Assembly (NCBI RefSeq): GCF_029784135.1
Contig: NC_073746.1
Span: 110,826,661 to 110,890,660, forward strand
Reading direction: 5' to 3'
Source of the DNA: Toxorhynchites rutilus septentrionalis
Taxonomy: Eukaryota > Arthropoda > Insecta > Diptera > Culicidae
DNA: 64,000 nucleotides
In this document: positions 54,284-64,000 of the stretch, piece after piece
Position numbering within the stretch: position 1 is the first letter of the stretch
Layout: the number at the start of each line of letters is the position of its first letter
Position numbers and translations under genes: made by a program
Notes under the pieces: model-generated
Database searches by the model: none
What the model saw: only the letters and a program-made list of their open reading frames with translations
What the model was told of the DNA's origin: nothing

Positions 54284-55160
54284 GTTGTATCCGAGACACG
54301 ACCGCTTAGGACGTAGGACTACGCAATCTTTTTTTTTATTTGTTGGTTCGTCATTTCGGATATGAGAAGCAACAATTCTTTTTTGCCTTTGCGAGAACAA
54401 TACACTAATTGGTCATATGTCGCAATTTGTTTCTTTCTAGCAATGCACGCAATGCACTGAGTATTTAACGAGAGGCATCTTTCGTGCATCGCTATTCAAC
54501 AAGCGTCAAACAAGCGTCTAGCACATGAACACAGCTGCAGCGATAGAAATGAAACATCAAAACACACTTCATGTGAAATATTCGCTAGCGTTCACAGCTC
54601 GAGGGGAAACATTAAACACAAAACGAGCAGAATAAGCGACCTTTGTTGTTTCGGGCAAAGAAAGATTCTGCGAATTTTCCTCAGAGAAGATTCAATACTT
54701 ATACGCTAGCGACAGCTTACTTACTATGCAAGGTTGGAATTTACTTCTCAAATGTTCTCTTTTCGCTATCCCCCTTCGTTATGTCTATTCTTCTTCTTCT
54801 TCTTCTTCTTCTCCTTTGTTTACGGAGACTTTATATATTACGATTCATTCGTCTCCGTTGTCTATTCTAGCGGCTGCATAAGTTGCCCGATATTGATAGC
54901 TCTGTTCGGGAAAGCACACAAATGGACAGAACAAATGTATGGGGAAATGGGAATGCTTCCAATTTTCATCAATTTAAATAATATACAGACTATGGGATTG
55001 TAATGTATAGCATATCAAACAAATCTTAGAAAATTTTCGATTCGATTGGTATGCGAATCGTTTAAATCCGCAAAAATAGCTATTAACGTTAACTTTATTT
55101 CATAAAAATGTGACCTGTTTTCTGATTTGGCACCCTTAATGTGAGACGTAGTCCTACGTC
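54284..55160 (+). repeat. Rep-1 dispersed family, copy with both ends
   Basis: Left end gttgtatccgagacacgacc then gaccgcttaggacgtaggac; right end gtgagacgtagtcctacgtc (about 55139-55158). The termini contain the near-palindromes gacgtaggactacg and cgtagtcctacgtc, which are inverted relative to each other. In between are the ctaattggtcatatgtcgc, gagtatttaacgagaggcat, gctcgaggggaaac and ctctgttcgggaaagcac blocks. A CTT microsatellite (54789-54812) is private to this copy. Encodes nothing recognisable. Confidence 0.75.
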
Positions 55161-55227
55161 AAAAAATCAATCAATGGATGGGCCATGGTTCTAGAAGTTA
55201 CCTAGTGACATTAGCGGGCTTGTTGCC

Positions 55228-55510
55228 TTTTTTTCGAATGACACTTACGTTACCAGAGGAGCTTTTCTCATCTCAACGAAGGTATAACTTGCGTAATTTT
55301 CTATTATTACTTGAGATTACTTGAGTTGTGGTTTTTATGGCAAATAACACGCCCTGAATGTGTTCTGAGTGACAAGCTTTAGAATACGCGTGGCCACAGT
55401 ACAAGTCAGAATAAATTTCTTTGAAGAAAATTTCTCCGATCAGAACGAGTACCGAACCCGAACTTCAGGCATGATAATGTGTGACGATAACTTCTAGGCC
55501 ACGAGAGCAC
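55228..55510 (-). mobile_element. tRNA-derived SINE, same family as 24099-24382
   Basis: About 283 bp in reverse orientation. On the minus strand the head gtgctctcgtggcctagaag carries an A box, B-box-like cgggttcggtact follows, then gacttgtactgtggccacgc, and the tail is degraded to tcgaaaaaaagg. More diverged than the 24-kb copy, and the target duplication is not clear. Confidence 0.85.
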
Positions 55511-56974
55511 GCGGGGCACGTTGTAAACATAAAATATTTTCTTCCAGTTTGTGAAATTCTTTATTGATAGTATGAGTTTGAAAAAAATCCTGGAATTTCC
55601 GACAATCCGTCGCTATAAATCTTGGTTACCAGATCTTGTTTTAGTACAGTTCCGCCAAGCAATTGTCGCGTACTCTCTAGCATGAACAGAACATTGTCGT
55701 TTCTTTCGACTGTCAAATAAGATCCTTAGCATCTGGCAACAATTGGAATTAGTAGAAACACAACGAAACGTTGTATACATACCTTCGTGCACAACCTAGT
55801 CCCACCCGTCGTTTTGGCGTAACGCTTCACAGTCACAGATGACAGCAGAAGCAGAGGCAGAGAACTAGCAGCCCCAAGAACAATACTGTCTGGTTTTCGT
55901 CGTCAGTCACCCTCGTCGAAAAAGCCACCATGAATGAATATGCGATGGGGGGGGGTTGGTCGATGTTGGTCGATGTGAGATGGGTGAGATGGGTGGGTAT
56001 TTTACGCCTCCAAGAGCGCCATCGTATGCTAAACACTTGTTGTGAAGCGGACTGAAACATGCCAAAGTGCTATTACAGTAATCGCACAGGATGTACGGAG
56101 AGCGCGAACGCGGCGGCAATCAGCTACTTCAAAACGAGAGTGATTTTTCAAAGGCATTCCCTTTTTAGAGCCCAGCCGACGACGACTCGTGTTCCGCACG
56201 GATGGAAATTGGTGGTGCTGCTGTGGGGTGGTGTTTTGGGTGGTCACGTGTATGAGTGTGTATGTGTGTGTGTGCGTTACAAATTGGTAAGTTTATAAAC
56301 TTTGGCGTGAAATTAAAGTTAGACATACGAGAGAGGACGTCTGCAAGGTTTCATCGTGGATATCGAGAAGCAACCAAAAAACGACCTTCCTATTTGTCTA
56401 ATTGACAGAAAAAAGATACTTTATCCTTATTCTAGCCAAGCTCATTTGGATTCTGCTGATGACGATGGGAGTGAAAAAGTTCATCGTCCTCGGAGAATTA
56501 CGCCTCACGATAAATGTAGCATGTTTTTATTGCTCCTTTGAGCGGATATTTCTTGCTGACGATTATGGTTGCTCAAACTAAACATGGACAGAATCGATCG
56601 TTGACTCAGCGTAAAAAAAAGCAAAGGGGCTAATGATTCGGAAATAAAATGATACATAATTGGGATTATTCTGATGATGCTGTCATAAATGATTTTAATC
56701 GTATAATACGATTAGTAACACAAAAATCAATCATTCATTTTTACATTGAAGACGTAATTTAACGAGGATGAAATTCCATTGCATTCCATTTTTGTTTTTA
56801 AGAGGTTTTAAACTTTTTTAGTTCATGCACCTCTAGCCCTGAGAGGGGCCCTTGTGGAAAGAGCTGTGGACTGTGGAATACTCCATACTTCTTCTCCACC
56901 AGTATTGGGAAAGACAATTCACTCTCGCTAGACGCTCGTCAGCAAACGGATGGAATGATCCGATTTAGGTTATA
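55511..56974. other. No gene recognised
   Basis: Includes a G-run (55947-55955) with ggtcgatgtt and gagatgggt small duplications nearby. No frame resembles a known protein. Confidence 0.35.
56240..56276 (+). repeat. TG-rich microsatellite
   Basis: Imperfect run gtgtatgagtgtgtatgtgt followed by gtgtgtgcg. Confidence 0.8.
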
Positions 56975-57723
56975 CGAGGACTGTTCAAAAAGTATCGTGA
57001 CTTTCGAATTTACGCGGGTTACGTATATTCGATTCTAGATTTTTTGTGGCATTATGTTGGTAATCATGTCTCTCAGTTATGCTGACAAGTACGGTTATTT
57101 TGAATGTTCAGTTAATTTTGACAACTGCTTTCCTTACACGTGTTTTGGTTCATCTTCGATTTTTGCCTAATGCTAAAATGGATCAAAGAATCTGCATCAA
57201 GTTTTGAGTGAAGAACAAAATTAATTCCTAATGTTGATTGTGGCATCTGGTGAATCTACCTTGGAGCGAAACAGCGTTTATCGGAGTTCGAAAAAATGTT
57301 CTCGGAGAGTCGAAAAGATATAAACAACGCAAAGCGTTCCGGAAGCCCGAGCACGTCAACAACTGAAATCGAATATAAGTAATCCGTGGGTATACAAAAA
57401 TCAAAAACATTACTTTTAGAACAGCTCTTGTGGATAGAGTAGTCCGCTCTATCCCATTTCGTTATGCATTTCCATAGCCATAGCCGATTTTGCTTCAGCA
57501 CTACGAAGGGATTTCTCTAGGCAATAGACAAAAATCGAAGATGATACAAAACACGTGTAAGGAAAGCAGTTGTCAAAAATTAACTGAACATTCAAAATAG
57601 TCGTACTTGTCAGCATAAGTGAGAAACATGAGTACCAACATAAGGCCACAAAAAAAAATCTAAAATCGAATATACGTAACCCGCGTAAACTCGAAAGTCA
57701 CGATACTTTTTGAATAGAACTCG
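56975..57723. mobile_element. Mariner-derived MITE with long TIRs, copy 2
   Basis: 749 bp, the same length as the copy at 9032-9780, and collinear with it. Left end cgaggactgttcaaaaagta, right end reversed cgagttctattcaaaaagta; inverted similarity continues for about 190 bp (cgcgggttacgtatattcga, gcatta or cttatgttgg, gctgacaagtacg). TA is present on the left (56973-56974) but not on the right. Middle remnants correspond to the decayed N-terminal mariner frame of copy 1. Confidence 0.85.
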
Positions 57724-58334
57724 AATGCATAATTTTGTACGAATTTTTATCATTCTAGCTTCATCCAGCTAAACCCGATCATATCGGAATCAAGACGGGT
57801 CTATGGTACTAGGTGAGGCCGTTTCGTCACTAAGTTGGTTAGGGGAGCGGTATATGAAAACAGTACGGAAGAAAGCAGAAGGGAAATTATTTGCTTGAAG
57901 CGTGAAAGAGACAGACTGATCAGGAACGAGCTTCGGCACTAGCGTATTGTGTTTTGTTTACAAACAAAATACAGTAGACTTCCAAGATGGCTGAAGAGTG
58001 GTTTTAGCAAGTTGGCCCACCTTAGGATATACTTCTACGCGCCTTGATCGGAATATTCCAGATGGGGAGAATGGGGAGAGAAACATCGCCACTTTTTCAT
58101 TCGAGCAGTGAAGTTGTGAAACAGTTGTTATTGCACTCTAGGGATATTTCAAACACACGTGTCTAACACCTGGCAAGGGGGAGAAAACAATCGAAATTGG
58201 CTAAACGGGATGTGTCCCTCCATGCTGAATATTGTCAATGTTGAAGCCGTTAGTCTGTGCGTTAGTGCTGTGCGATCGAATAGAAACGAAGGAAATATTT
58301 TCCACCAGATATGAGCATCTACAAGATATTCCGA
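57724..58334. other. No gene recognised
   Basis: Short frames only; nothing recognisable. Confidence 0.35.
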
Positions 58335-58487
58335 GAGGAGGCGATCTGGCGTAGTGGTAACATCCATGCCTCTCACGCTGAAGGTCACGAGTTCAATTCT
58401 CACTCCCGACATTATACCAAAAATGGAAGTACAAGTGACGAATCAGCCAAATGAGTTGAAAATCACTATAATACAGATAAAAAAAAT
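58335..58487 (+). mobile_element. tRNA-derived SINE, second family
   Basis: Head ggcgatctggcgtagtggta with A box tggcgtagtgg, then catgcctctcacgctgaagg and B-box-like gagttcaattctc (58389-58401). The body has gtgacgaatcagccaaatga and gaaaatcactataatac, and the tail is gataaaaaaaatta. Head sequence recalls a Glu-type tRNA, but the anticodon arm is too degraded to be sure. Target duplication not clear. Confidence 0.7.
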
Positions 58488-58920
58488 TATAGGAGGTTGT
58501 GTCCAAGATACGACCGCATTGTTGACGTAGAACTACGCTGTTATTTTTTATAAGTCGATTGTTTATACCTTCGGATATCATTCTACAATGCTATGAAGTT
58601 TTAGAAACAACTGCTTAGTAGAATAATCTCTGAAATGGTTTGAAATGGTTGACGATAATTGATTGATGATTCATTCTTCCCCTCGCAAAACAATACACTA
58701 GCTGATCGCATGTCGCAATTTATTTCATGTCAATGCATTGAAAATTTACATCGAACGCTATTCCGGTGGCCTTTTTCGCAATTGTCATAAACTCGGCTAC
58801 AGTCGATTATATACATGTTGCACCAGTACCATTATTCCACATCTCATAACTACATCAATATATCTTTGGCACCGCATGGAAACAACAACAATGACAACAC
58901 TTGCAAGTATCAAATATCAT

Positions 58921-59416
58921 TTTTTTTTTTTATCCCTTTTGTTTATTTTAGGCTCATTAGTATTTTAGCTGTAACAGAGCCGAATTTAATTCGTGTACAT
59001 GTCACATATTTATCATATCTATAATTAGCACATTACACAGTTGCCATTTTTCGGCGTTAGAGTATTCCCTTCTATACCATTGCAATAGAACACATTTACA
59101 CAGTAGCCATTTAGGCGTAAGAGTTTTCTATCTGTTCTTCCATTATCCAGTTAAGACTGGACAGCGGAGACAGTCGTTGATCCATTGTTGAGTTATTTAT
59201 AGAACAGCAGCCCGATGTTTCTTGCAGAGCAGAGCAGTTGTATGGATGAATCGATCTTATTTCGACCGTGGATCGATCTCCATCGCTGATGATTGTTGCG
59301 TGGACGTAGTTATTCTGTAACAACACAAAGATGGTCAATGGGGGCCCTGAGTTTGGAACTCACGATCGATCGCTTACTAAGCGAACGCGCAACCAATGTG
59401 GCTACGGAGGCCCCCT
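58921..59416 (-). mobile_element. tRNA-Thr-derived SINE, complete 496-bp copy
   Basis: Exact 13-bp target duplication tatcaaatatcat at 58908-58920 and 59417-59429. On the minus strand the head reads gggggcctccgtagccacat, tggttgcgcg, ttcgcttagtaagcgatcga, tcgtgagttccaaactcagg and gccccc. The pattern closely follows tRNA-Thr with anticodon AGT (loop ttagtaa) and paired acceptor ends ggggg and ccccc. The A box tagccacattgg and B box gagttccaaactc are preserved. The 3' end is gagcctaaaataaac, then an A-run at 58921-58932. Confidence 0.93.
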
Positions 59417-59433
59417 TATCAAATATCATGTTA

Positions 59434-59542
59434 TAGAATTAATGAAAAATGTTTATATATACTTGTAACAATACAGATAGGAGTTTTGCTCCTTTAAACT
59501 TATGTAACTGAGCCTGTAACAATAAACGATTTATTAAAAAAA
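59434..59542 (+). mobile_element. I-clade LINE, 3' fragment of about 109 bp (copy C)
   Basis: Only the last ~100 bases of the LINE 3' UTR (tagaattaatgaaaaatgtt, acagataggagttttgctcc, taactgagcctgtaacaata) plus the A tail. Flanked by a 13-bp target duplication aaatatcatgtta at 59421-59433 and 59543-59555. Differs from copies A and B by a few substitutions, such as gttttgctcc for gtttggctcc. Confidence 0.93.
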
Positions 59543-60186
59543 AAATATCATGTTACATGTTATTTAGTATCTCTCCTCTAGGCATCGTTCGTACAACGTA
59601 AACCAAGTGCCAAACAAGCGTTCGCCATAGCATGCATACAGAGCCATACATTGGTGGCTTGAAACTACTAGGAATATAAACACTTCGCATCATTTTGCGC
59701 TATTCTCAAAAGATACGCTCCTTTTAATATTACTGGCCTCGAAAAAAAGCATTACTTTCTCATGCTCGAGGGAAGCGCAGCTGTCACCCTTAGTGGAGGT
59801 AGTTTTGCTACTGGCAAGCGAAACCTAATCACATACAGAATTCCAGAACGACATTTGCTTTCTTGGTGACTAAACAAGCGAAATAAACTCTTTTTGTTAA
59901 TAACAACCTCGAAAACAGTAGCAATACTTCATTATGATCAATATTAGTGCAAATGCAATCCTAGTTGAAGGCAGTTTTGCGACTGGCACGCGAACCCAAA
60001 TAACTTATAACATTCCAGTAAGACATTCAAGATACTTGGTATTCCCCAAATTATTTTTTGGCGCATAATATCAACGTCTGCTTCGCCATAACGTCAGATT
60101 AATGAATTGAAGCATTCTCAAAGGCACCAACGAACCCTTATGATGACGGAAAACAGACAATGTTAACTGCTTGGAAAAAAACTGAA

Positions 60187-60522
60187 TTATGCCACACAGC
60201 TTGTGCTCTGCTTGTACATCGATGCGAATTCGCTGATGAGTTTTTCAAGAGCGACCGCCTTCACCACCTGCGGGGGGAGCTTGATTTTGGTTGCTGTCTG
60301 GGTAACAGCGTTTACATTTTCGACCGACGCGCCGAAATCGCCTACTTCGCTGTTGTTCGATGCGGTGTCACACTCACGAAGGCTCGGTTCAGTGCGAGCG
60401 CTTTTCACTGCATCAACATCGCGTGCATCATTGGATGACGCTTGCCTCGAAATTTTATTGCCCCTGGCAATGCGTTCGTTTTTTGCAGGGCTCGAGCCTG
60501 CCTTCCTCTTCTTCTTGCTCAT
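60187..60522 (-). CDS. Small basic/acidic frame inside Rep-1, function unknown
   Basis: The ATG at 60522 opens 111 codons starting MSKKKRKAGSSPAKNERIAR, with a nuclear-localisation-like KKKRK cluster. An acidic/Ser-rich middle and a C-terminal amphipathic stretch (LPPQVVKAVALEKLISEFAS) follow. I do not recognise the family. The codon use and a good ATG make it more gene-like than most frames here. Its position within the longest Rep-1 copy suggests it could be the only coding part of that element, for example a gag-like or DNA-binding protein. It could equally be an unrelated exon. Confidence 0.3.
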   Translation of the reverse strand: MSKKKRKAGSSPAKNERIARGNKISRQASSNDARDVDAVKSARTEPSLRECDTASNNSEVGDFGASVENVNAVTQTATKIKLPPQVVKAVALEKLISEFASMYKQSTSCVA

Positions 60523-61105
60523 CACACACTACGTGAAGCGTCCAATTTATGACGCGGAAAAAAACACACGATACGAATAACGCGAAAAACGAACAGAAAA
60601 GCCAAACGACGATATCCAAGTTGGATTACCACTGGTGGGGTACAATCTTAGATCGAAGCAAAAGCAAAGTGAACTGGATTACTCAACAGTCCGATGCCGA
60701 ATGAAAGTTTGCCTCAGCGAGATCCACTGTTTATACTCTTGGCAAGTATTCCCCTCATTTTTCTACTTTTCCTTTGTTCACGGAGACTTTAAATCCTTAA
60801 ATCCTCCGTTGGTCGTCGATAAGTTGCTCGTTTTGATAGCTCTGTTCGGGAAAGCACCCAAATGGACAGAACAAATGTATGGGAAAATAGAAACACTTAA
60901 AGTTTTCATGAATTTTAACCATTTACTAACAAGGGGATTCTAATGTATGGCATATTAAATAAATCTTACGGAATTTGCGTTTCGTTTAGTATATAAATCG
61001 CCGAAATCCGTTCGCGGCAAAAATAGTTATTAACGTTAACTTTATTTCATAAAAACGTGACCTGTTTTCTGATTTGGCACCCTTAATGAAAGACGTAGTC
61101 AAAAA

Positions 61106-61581
61106 AGATATTCCGTCAAAAAAGGTCGTCAAAAAAGATATTCCGATGGTGATGTTGTTCCATTCTGCAACTAGTATTCTTATGAAGTATCTATCTGAAT
61201 GATAGGTTGCTAAAATCTTTTACCGAATTTTCGCTAGCATTATAAATAGTTTATAATTGTCTGGTCTTCTACAATTATCATTGTTGAAAGATATGTGATG
61301 TAGGATTACGTCTTTCGGGAATATATTGGGGTACAAATCAAAAAACGAAAATCAAGCACCTCGTGAAAGTTGTTCAATTTTAAACGCTTATTGCTCAGTC
61401 ATTTTATGATGGATTGATGAAACTTTTGCGTCAATCGATTTCGGCACTCCATAACAATTTTTTATATTGAAGAAAATAATATATGTTATGAAACTAACTA
61501 TCAAACAATTGAAAAATCTCAACCCCTATCCTAACGGAAATACTCAATGATTGGTCTTAATTGACGACACATGCGGCGGGT
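61106..61581. other. No gene; small direct duplication
   Basis: gtcaaaaaagatattccg occurs twice at 61097-61115 and 61129-61147. No other feature recognised. Confidence 0.4.
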
Positions 61582-62550
61582 CCCTAACAGAGACATCAAA
61601 ACCGAGCTGCCTGGGGGAAACCGACATTGCAAATACATGAAAATAGGGGGACCTTTGCTCCCACCGAAATGTATTCCCTAACAGAGACATCAAAATCAAG
61701 CTGCCTGGTGGAAATCGGCATTGCAAATACATAAAAGTAGGGACAGCTTTTGTTCCCACCGAAATGTATTCCCTTACAGAGGCATCAAAACCAAGCTGCC
61801 TGGGGGAAATCGGCATTGCAAATACAAAAAAAGGAGGGACAGCTTTTGTTCCCACTGAAATTTATTCCCTAACAGAGGCATCAAAACCAAGCTGCCTGGG
61901 GAAAATTGGCATTTCAAATACATGGAAGTAGGGCAAACTGACCAGACGTCCTGCTTTTCGCGGGACAGTCCCGCGTTTCAGCAAAGTGTCCCGCGTCAGA
62001 CTACGTCCCGCGAAACGTCCCGCGTTTATCAAAACTGACTTAGTTGCTAGTTCTAGATCACTTTCTCTATGAGCCAAAATTCTTTTGTGACCTTTGTGGG
62101 AATCGTAACAGGTTAAAACGTATGTTCTGATTCCTTGTTCTGTTGGGCAGATCTTAAAGAGCATGGAGTATATATCTTTCCTAATAATTTTTCCCGATGG
62201 TTTGAATCATCAAGACGAAAAACTTATTCCTCTGTTTTTGACCACAAGCGTGTAAACGTTAAGAAATCATACGTTTGAAATCATCGTGACATCAATTTTT
62301 TAAAAATTTTGATCAAATATCACATGCACATTGCTCTGCATATTCGGCAGATAATGCGAACACGAACTTTGGAAGGCCAAGACGTCTATGACAAGCTTGA
62401 GGATCAACTTAAACACCTTAACATAATATGCACAACGTTGCTTTTTTTTATCCCGCGTTAGATCTCTGGTCATATGGTCACTTTAAAGTAGGGGGAACTT
62501 TTGTTCCTACCGAAATGTGTTCCCTAACAGAGACATTAAAACAAAACCAT
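61582..62550 (-). repeat. Tandem satellite, unit about 95 bp, interrupted
   Basis: Unit starts ccctaacagagacatcaaaa at 61582, 61676, 61771 and 61867, spaced 94, 95 and 96 bp, and again at 62522 after a nested element. The rest of the unit includes gagctgcctgggggaaa, ggcattgcaaatacatg and ttgttcccaccgaaatgta. The minus strand is open across three units only because of their similar spacing. Confidence 0.92.
61934..62485. mobile_element. hAT-type MITE (552 bp) nested in the satellite
   Basis: Flanked by an exact 8-bp duplication, aagtaggg, at 61926-61933 and 62486-62493, both derived from the satellite unit. Ends are imperfect inverted repeats: caaactgaccagacgtcc at the left and, reversed, taaagtgaccatatgacc at the right. 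Eight-base duplications and gtgaccata-like ends are typical of hAT transposons. The left third has repeated tcccgcg motifs. No transposase encoded. Confidence 0.85.
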
Positions 62551-62621
62551 TATCAAAGAGTTTAACGATGTAATTCTTCAAACATATCCAAAATCAACCG
62601 ATAGCCTAACGAAATCTTACG

Positions 62622-62664
62622 TCTACTTTGCGGTCGTGTCTCGGACACAACCCTCTTATGACTT
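62622..62664 (-). repeat. Isolated Rep-1 left end, reversed
   Basis: On the minus strand: gggttgtgtccgagacacga, then ccgcaaagtagacgtaag, matching the left ends at 54284 and 58494. No adjoining Rep-1 body recognised. Confidence 0.6.
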
Positions 62665-63070
62665 TTTTTTCTTCATTTTTTCACAGACAATTTGATGCGT
62701 ATACGAATTTGTTTGAATTGGTGGGTTCTCAATCATTTGATTTTATGGGTGATATATTCGCTTGATATTCGTGAGTTCTTTAATCCGTGTAGTTTTTGAA
62801 GAAAACTGAACTTCGGAACTCATGAAAACACATTAAATCATGCACGAAACAAACGATTTAATATCTCTTTAGCTCTATTGTACAACATCTCAGCATCAGA
62901 GGAAGCACACGTTGATCAACCAATTCATCAACTTTTTATGATGCTAACGAGCTTTGCTAATGATCCTTGTTTCACCATTGATTCACTGCCAGTGCACTGA
63001 AAGTTTTCTTATTATACATACTACACGTGAGGAGTCAATTTTTCCCCACTCAGGTTAATGTCTAATATAA
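62665..63070. other. No gene recognised
   Basis: AT-rich spacer with no frame or repeat end identified. Confidence 0.35.
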
Positions 63071-63337
63071 TTAATTCCGAGTGCACACATTGTGCAAGCG
63101 CTCAGCCAGGGCTTCCCCGAATCCCCTTGTGGCGCACACGATGTGAGGAGATATGAGCTTCTCGCCGCCATCATGTGCCATCAAGTGTTCCAAGGTGTCC
63201 TGGGCGCTCCGAAATTCCTTGTATAGTTTACAAAGTGCATTACGGGCCCACGAGTGAAGTGCATCATCAGCATCATCCGTATTGAAAGTTATTCTCGCGT
63301 AAATACTTGCTGCGCCTTCTGCTCCCGGGTGGACCAT
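63071..63337 (-). CDS. Hypothetical 88-residue frame, possibly real
   Basis: ATG at 63337 in an acceptable context (cacgATGG), stop at 63071-63073. The product begins MVHPGAEGAASIYARITFNT, continues DDADDALHSWARNALCKLYK, and is mixed in charge without low complexity. G+C is clearly higher than in the flanks, and no repeat overlaps it. It could be a complete small gene or one exon of a larger one. I do not recognise the family. Confidence 0.3.
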   Translation of the reverse strand: MVHPGAEGAASIYARITFNTDDADDALHSWARNALCKLYKEFRSAQDTLEHLMAHDGGEKLISPHIVCATRGFGEALAERLHNVCTRN

Positions 63338-64000
63338 CGTGAGGAAATTAATAATACGGAAATATACAATATCGTGCGGCTCGCGGCTTCGAATAAGTGG
63401 TGTCTCCGCTTGGTGGCATGTTCAGGAAAAGGTGACAATTTATGAAATAATGGAAGGCAATCCAACGCAGCTGAAGATCTGAATGAGCTGCGATGAGTAG
63501 CACATATTTTATCCCCATGGGGAATATAAGACAGATGATGTGGTGTACTGAGGTACTTGGCCTTTCTCCCAGCAACATATTATGAACACACGCTCTTTTC
63601 TGCATGTAAAAACTCTCACATTGATATCGGCGATCGGGGAAGAACCACGTTTCCAATTTTATTCGATACTAGCTGGCCCAGCAAATTTCGTTTCGTCCAA
63701 AATAGTTTTTTTTTGTGTTATCAATACCTTCAAACATTCGCGATATAGGAGTGAGTTTTTTTTTACCTGAAAATCCATTTCCACTTTCAAATGGACCAAT
63801 AACTCTAGTCACGATGTAATTGTAGAACAATTGGTAATTCAATTTCCCATTTTCCTTCAGAGTATTCCGAAAATTTTCAATTTTCATGTTTAGTTGAAAT
63901 ATGGTAATATATGTTTTTATGGGACCCCCTGAAACATTTCTCGTATCCAAAAACCCTCACATGCCGAATTTGGCTTCATTTACTTGATTAGTTCTCAAGT
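63338..64000. other. No gene recognised
   Basis: Several overlapping frames of 60-100 codons on both strands, none recognisable. Confidence 0.35.

Larger units (their letters stand above)
58494..61105 (+). repeat. Rep-1, longest copy, interrupted by two retroposons
   Basis: Left end ggttgtgtccaagatacgac then gttgacgtagaactacg; right end about 61090-61105 with gaaagacgtagtc. Blocks resume after the nested insertions: near 58690 caatacactagctgatcgca, near 59565 tatttagtatctctcctc, near 60840 tctgttcgggaaagcacc, near 61035 aactttatttcataaaaac. Subtracting the SINE (58921-59416), the LINE fragment (59434-59542) and their duplications leaves about 2.0 kb. The copies at 4376 and 54284 would then be internally deleted versions. 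The extra interior includes the small minus-strand frame at 60187-60522. Confidence 0.55.

Noticed and set aside
59341..59416. Functional tRNA-Thr(AGT) gene
   Set aside because: Anticodon stem and T-loop are imperfect, and the sequence is the head of a 496-bp SINE with poly(A) tail and target duplication.
61544..61855. 103-codon minus frame with repeated residues
   Set aside because: Translated satellite units; no independent evidence of coding.

Overview
The window looks like a repeat-rich culicine mosquito genome, most likely Aedes. The grounds are low gene density, about 60% A+T, a long TE-filled intron, an ITmD37E transposon (a family I know from mosquitoes), I-clade LINEs with an LADD reverse transcriptase, and several tRNA-derived SINEs. 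Species is inference. I recognise only two host genes. The first is a complete three-exon Gas41/YEATS4 gene on the minus strand (5507-6329). The second is the first coding exon of a Cdk5 activator (p35/Cdk5alpha) on the plus strand (19800-20747). Its splice donor opens an intron for which I see no acceptor exon in the remaining 43 kb, so most of the window to the right may be intron.

Layout. 1-5.5 kb: a diverged tandem duplication, a 5'-truncated I-clade LINE with target-site duplication (TSD), and a copy of an unclassified dispersed family that I call Rep-1. 5.5-6.3 kb: Gas41. 9-18 kb: a run of DNA transposons and MITEs, comprising a long-TIR mariner MITE, a pogo/Tigger-like element, a decayed ITmD37E, a TTAA-flanked MITE and a mariner transposase fragment, plus a GGTCGTCCCGATCC minisatellite and a split repeat. 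18.3-20.7 kb: 5' region and first coding exon of Cdk5alpha. 20.7-37.9 kb: intronic or intergenic DNA with a GGCTC-rich minisatellite, a SINE with a 14-bp TSD, a Tc1-type fragment, a 1.6-kb TIR element, a palindromic Tc1 derivative nested in a second foldback family, and RTE-clade debris. 37.9-47.4 kb: a 1.7-kb foldback element, an almost intact ITmD37E, and an inverted-repeat element carrying a nested MITE. 48.1-52.0 kb: a 3.9-kb I-clade LINE with an 895-codon RT/RNase H frame. 54-64 kb: Rep-1 copies, SINEs, a second mariner MITE of the same 749-bp length, a SINE and a LINE fragment in the same target site, and a ~95-bp satellite interrupted by a hAT-type MITE.

The strongest theme is large foldback DNA (31.9-33.4, 37.9-39.6 and 46.1-47.4 kb, plus the mariner MITEs) and insertions nested with exact TSDs, which allows relative dating. 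I found no operon-like gene cluster, CRISPR array, rRNA or functional tRNA gene. All coordinates were read by eye; repeat boundaries without a stated TSD are approximate.
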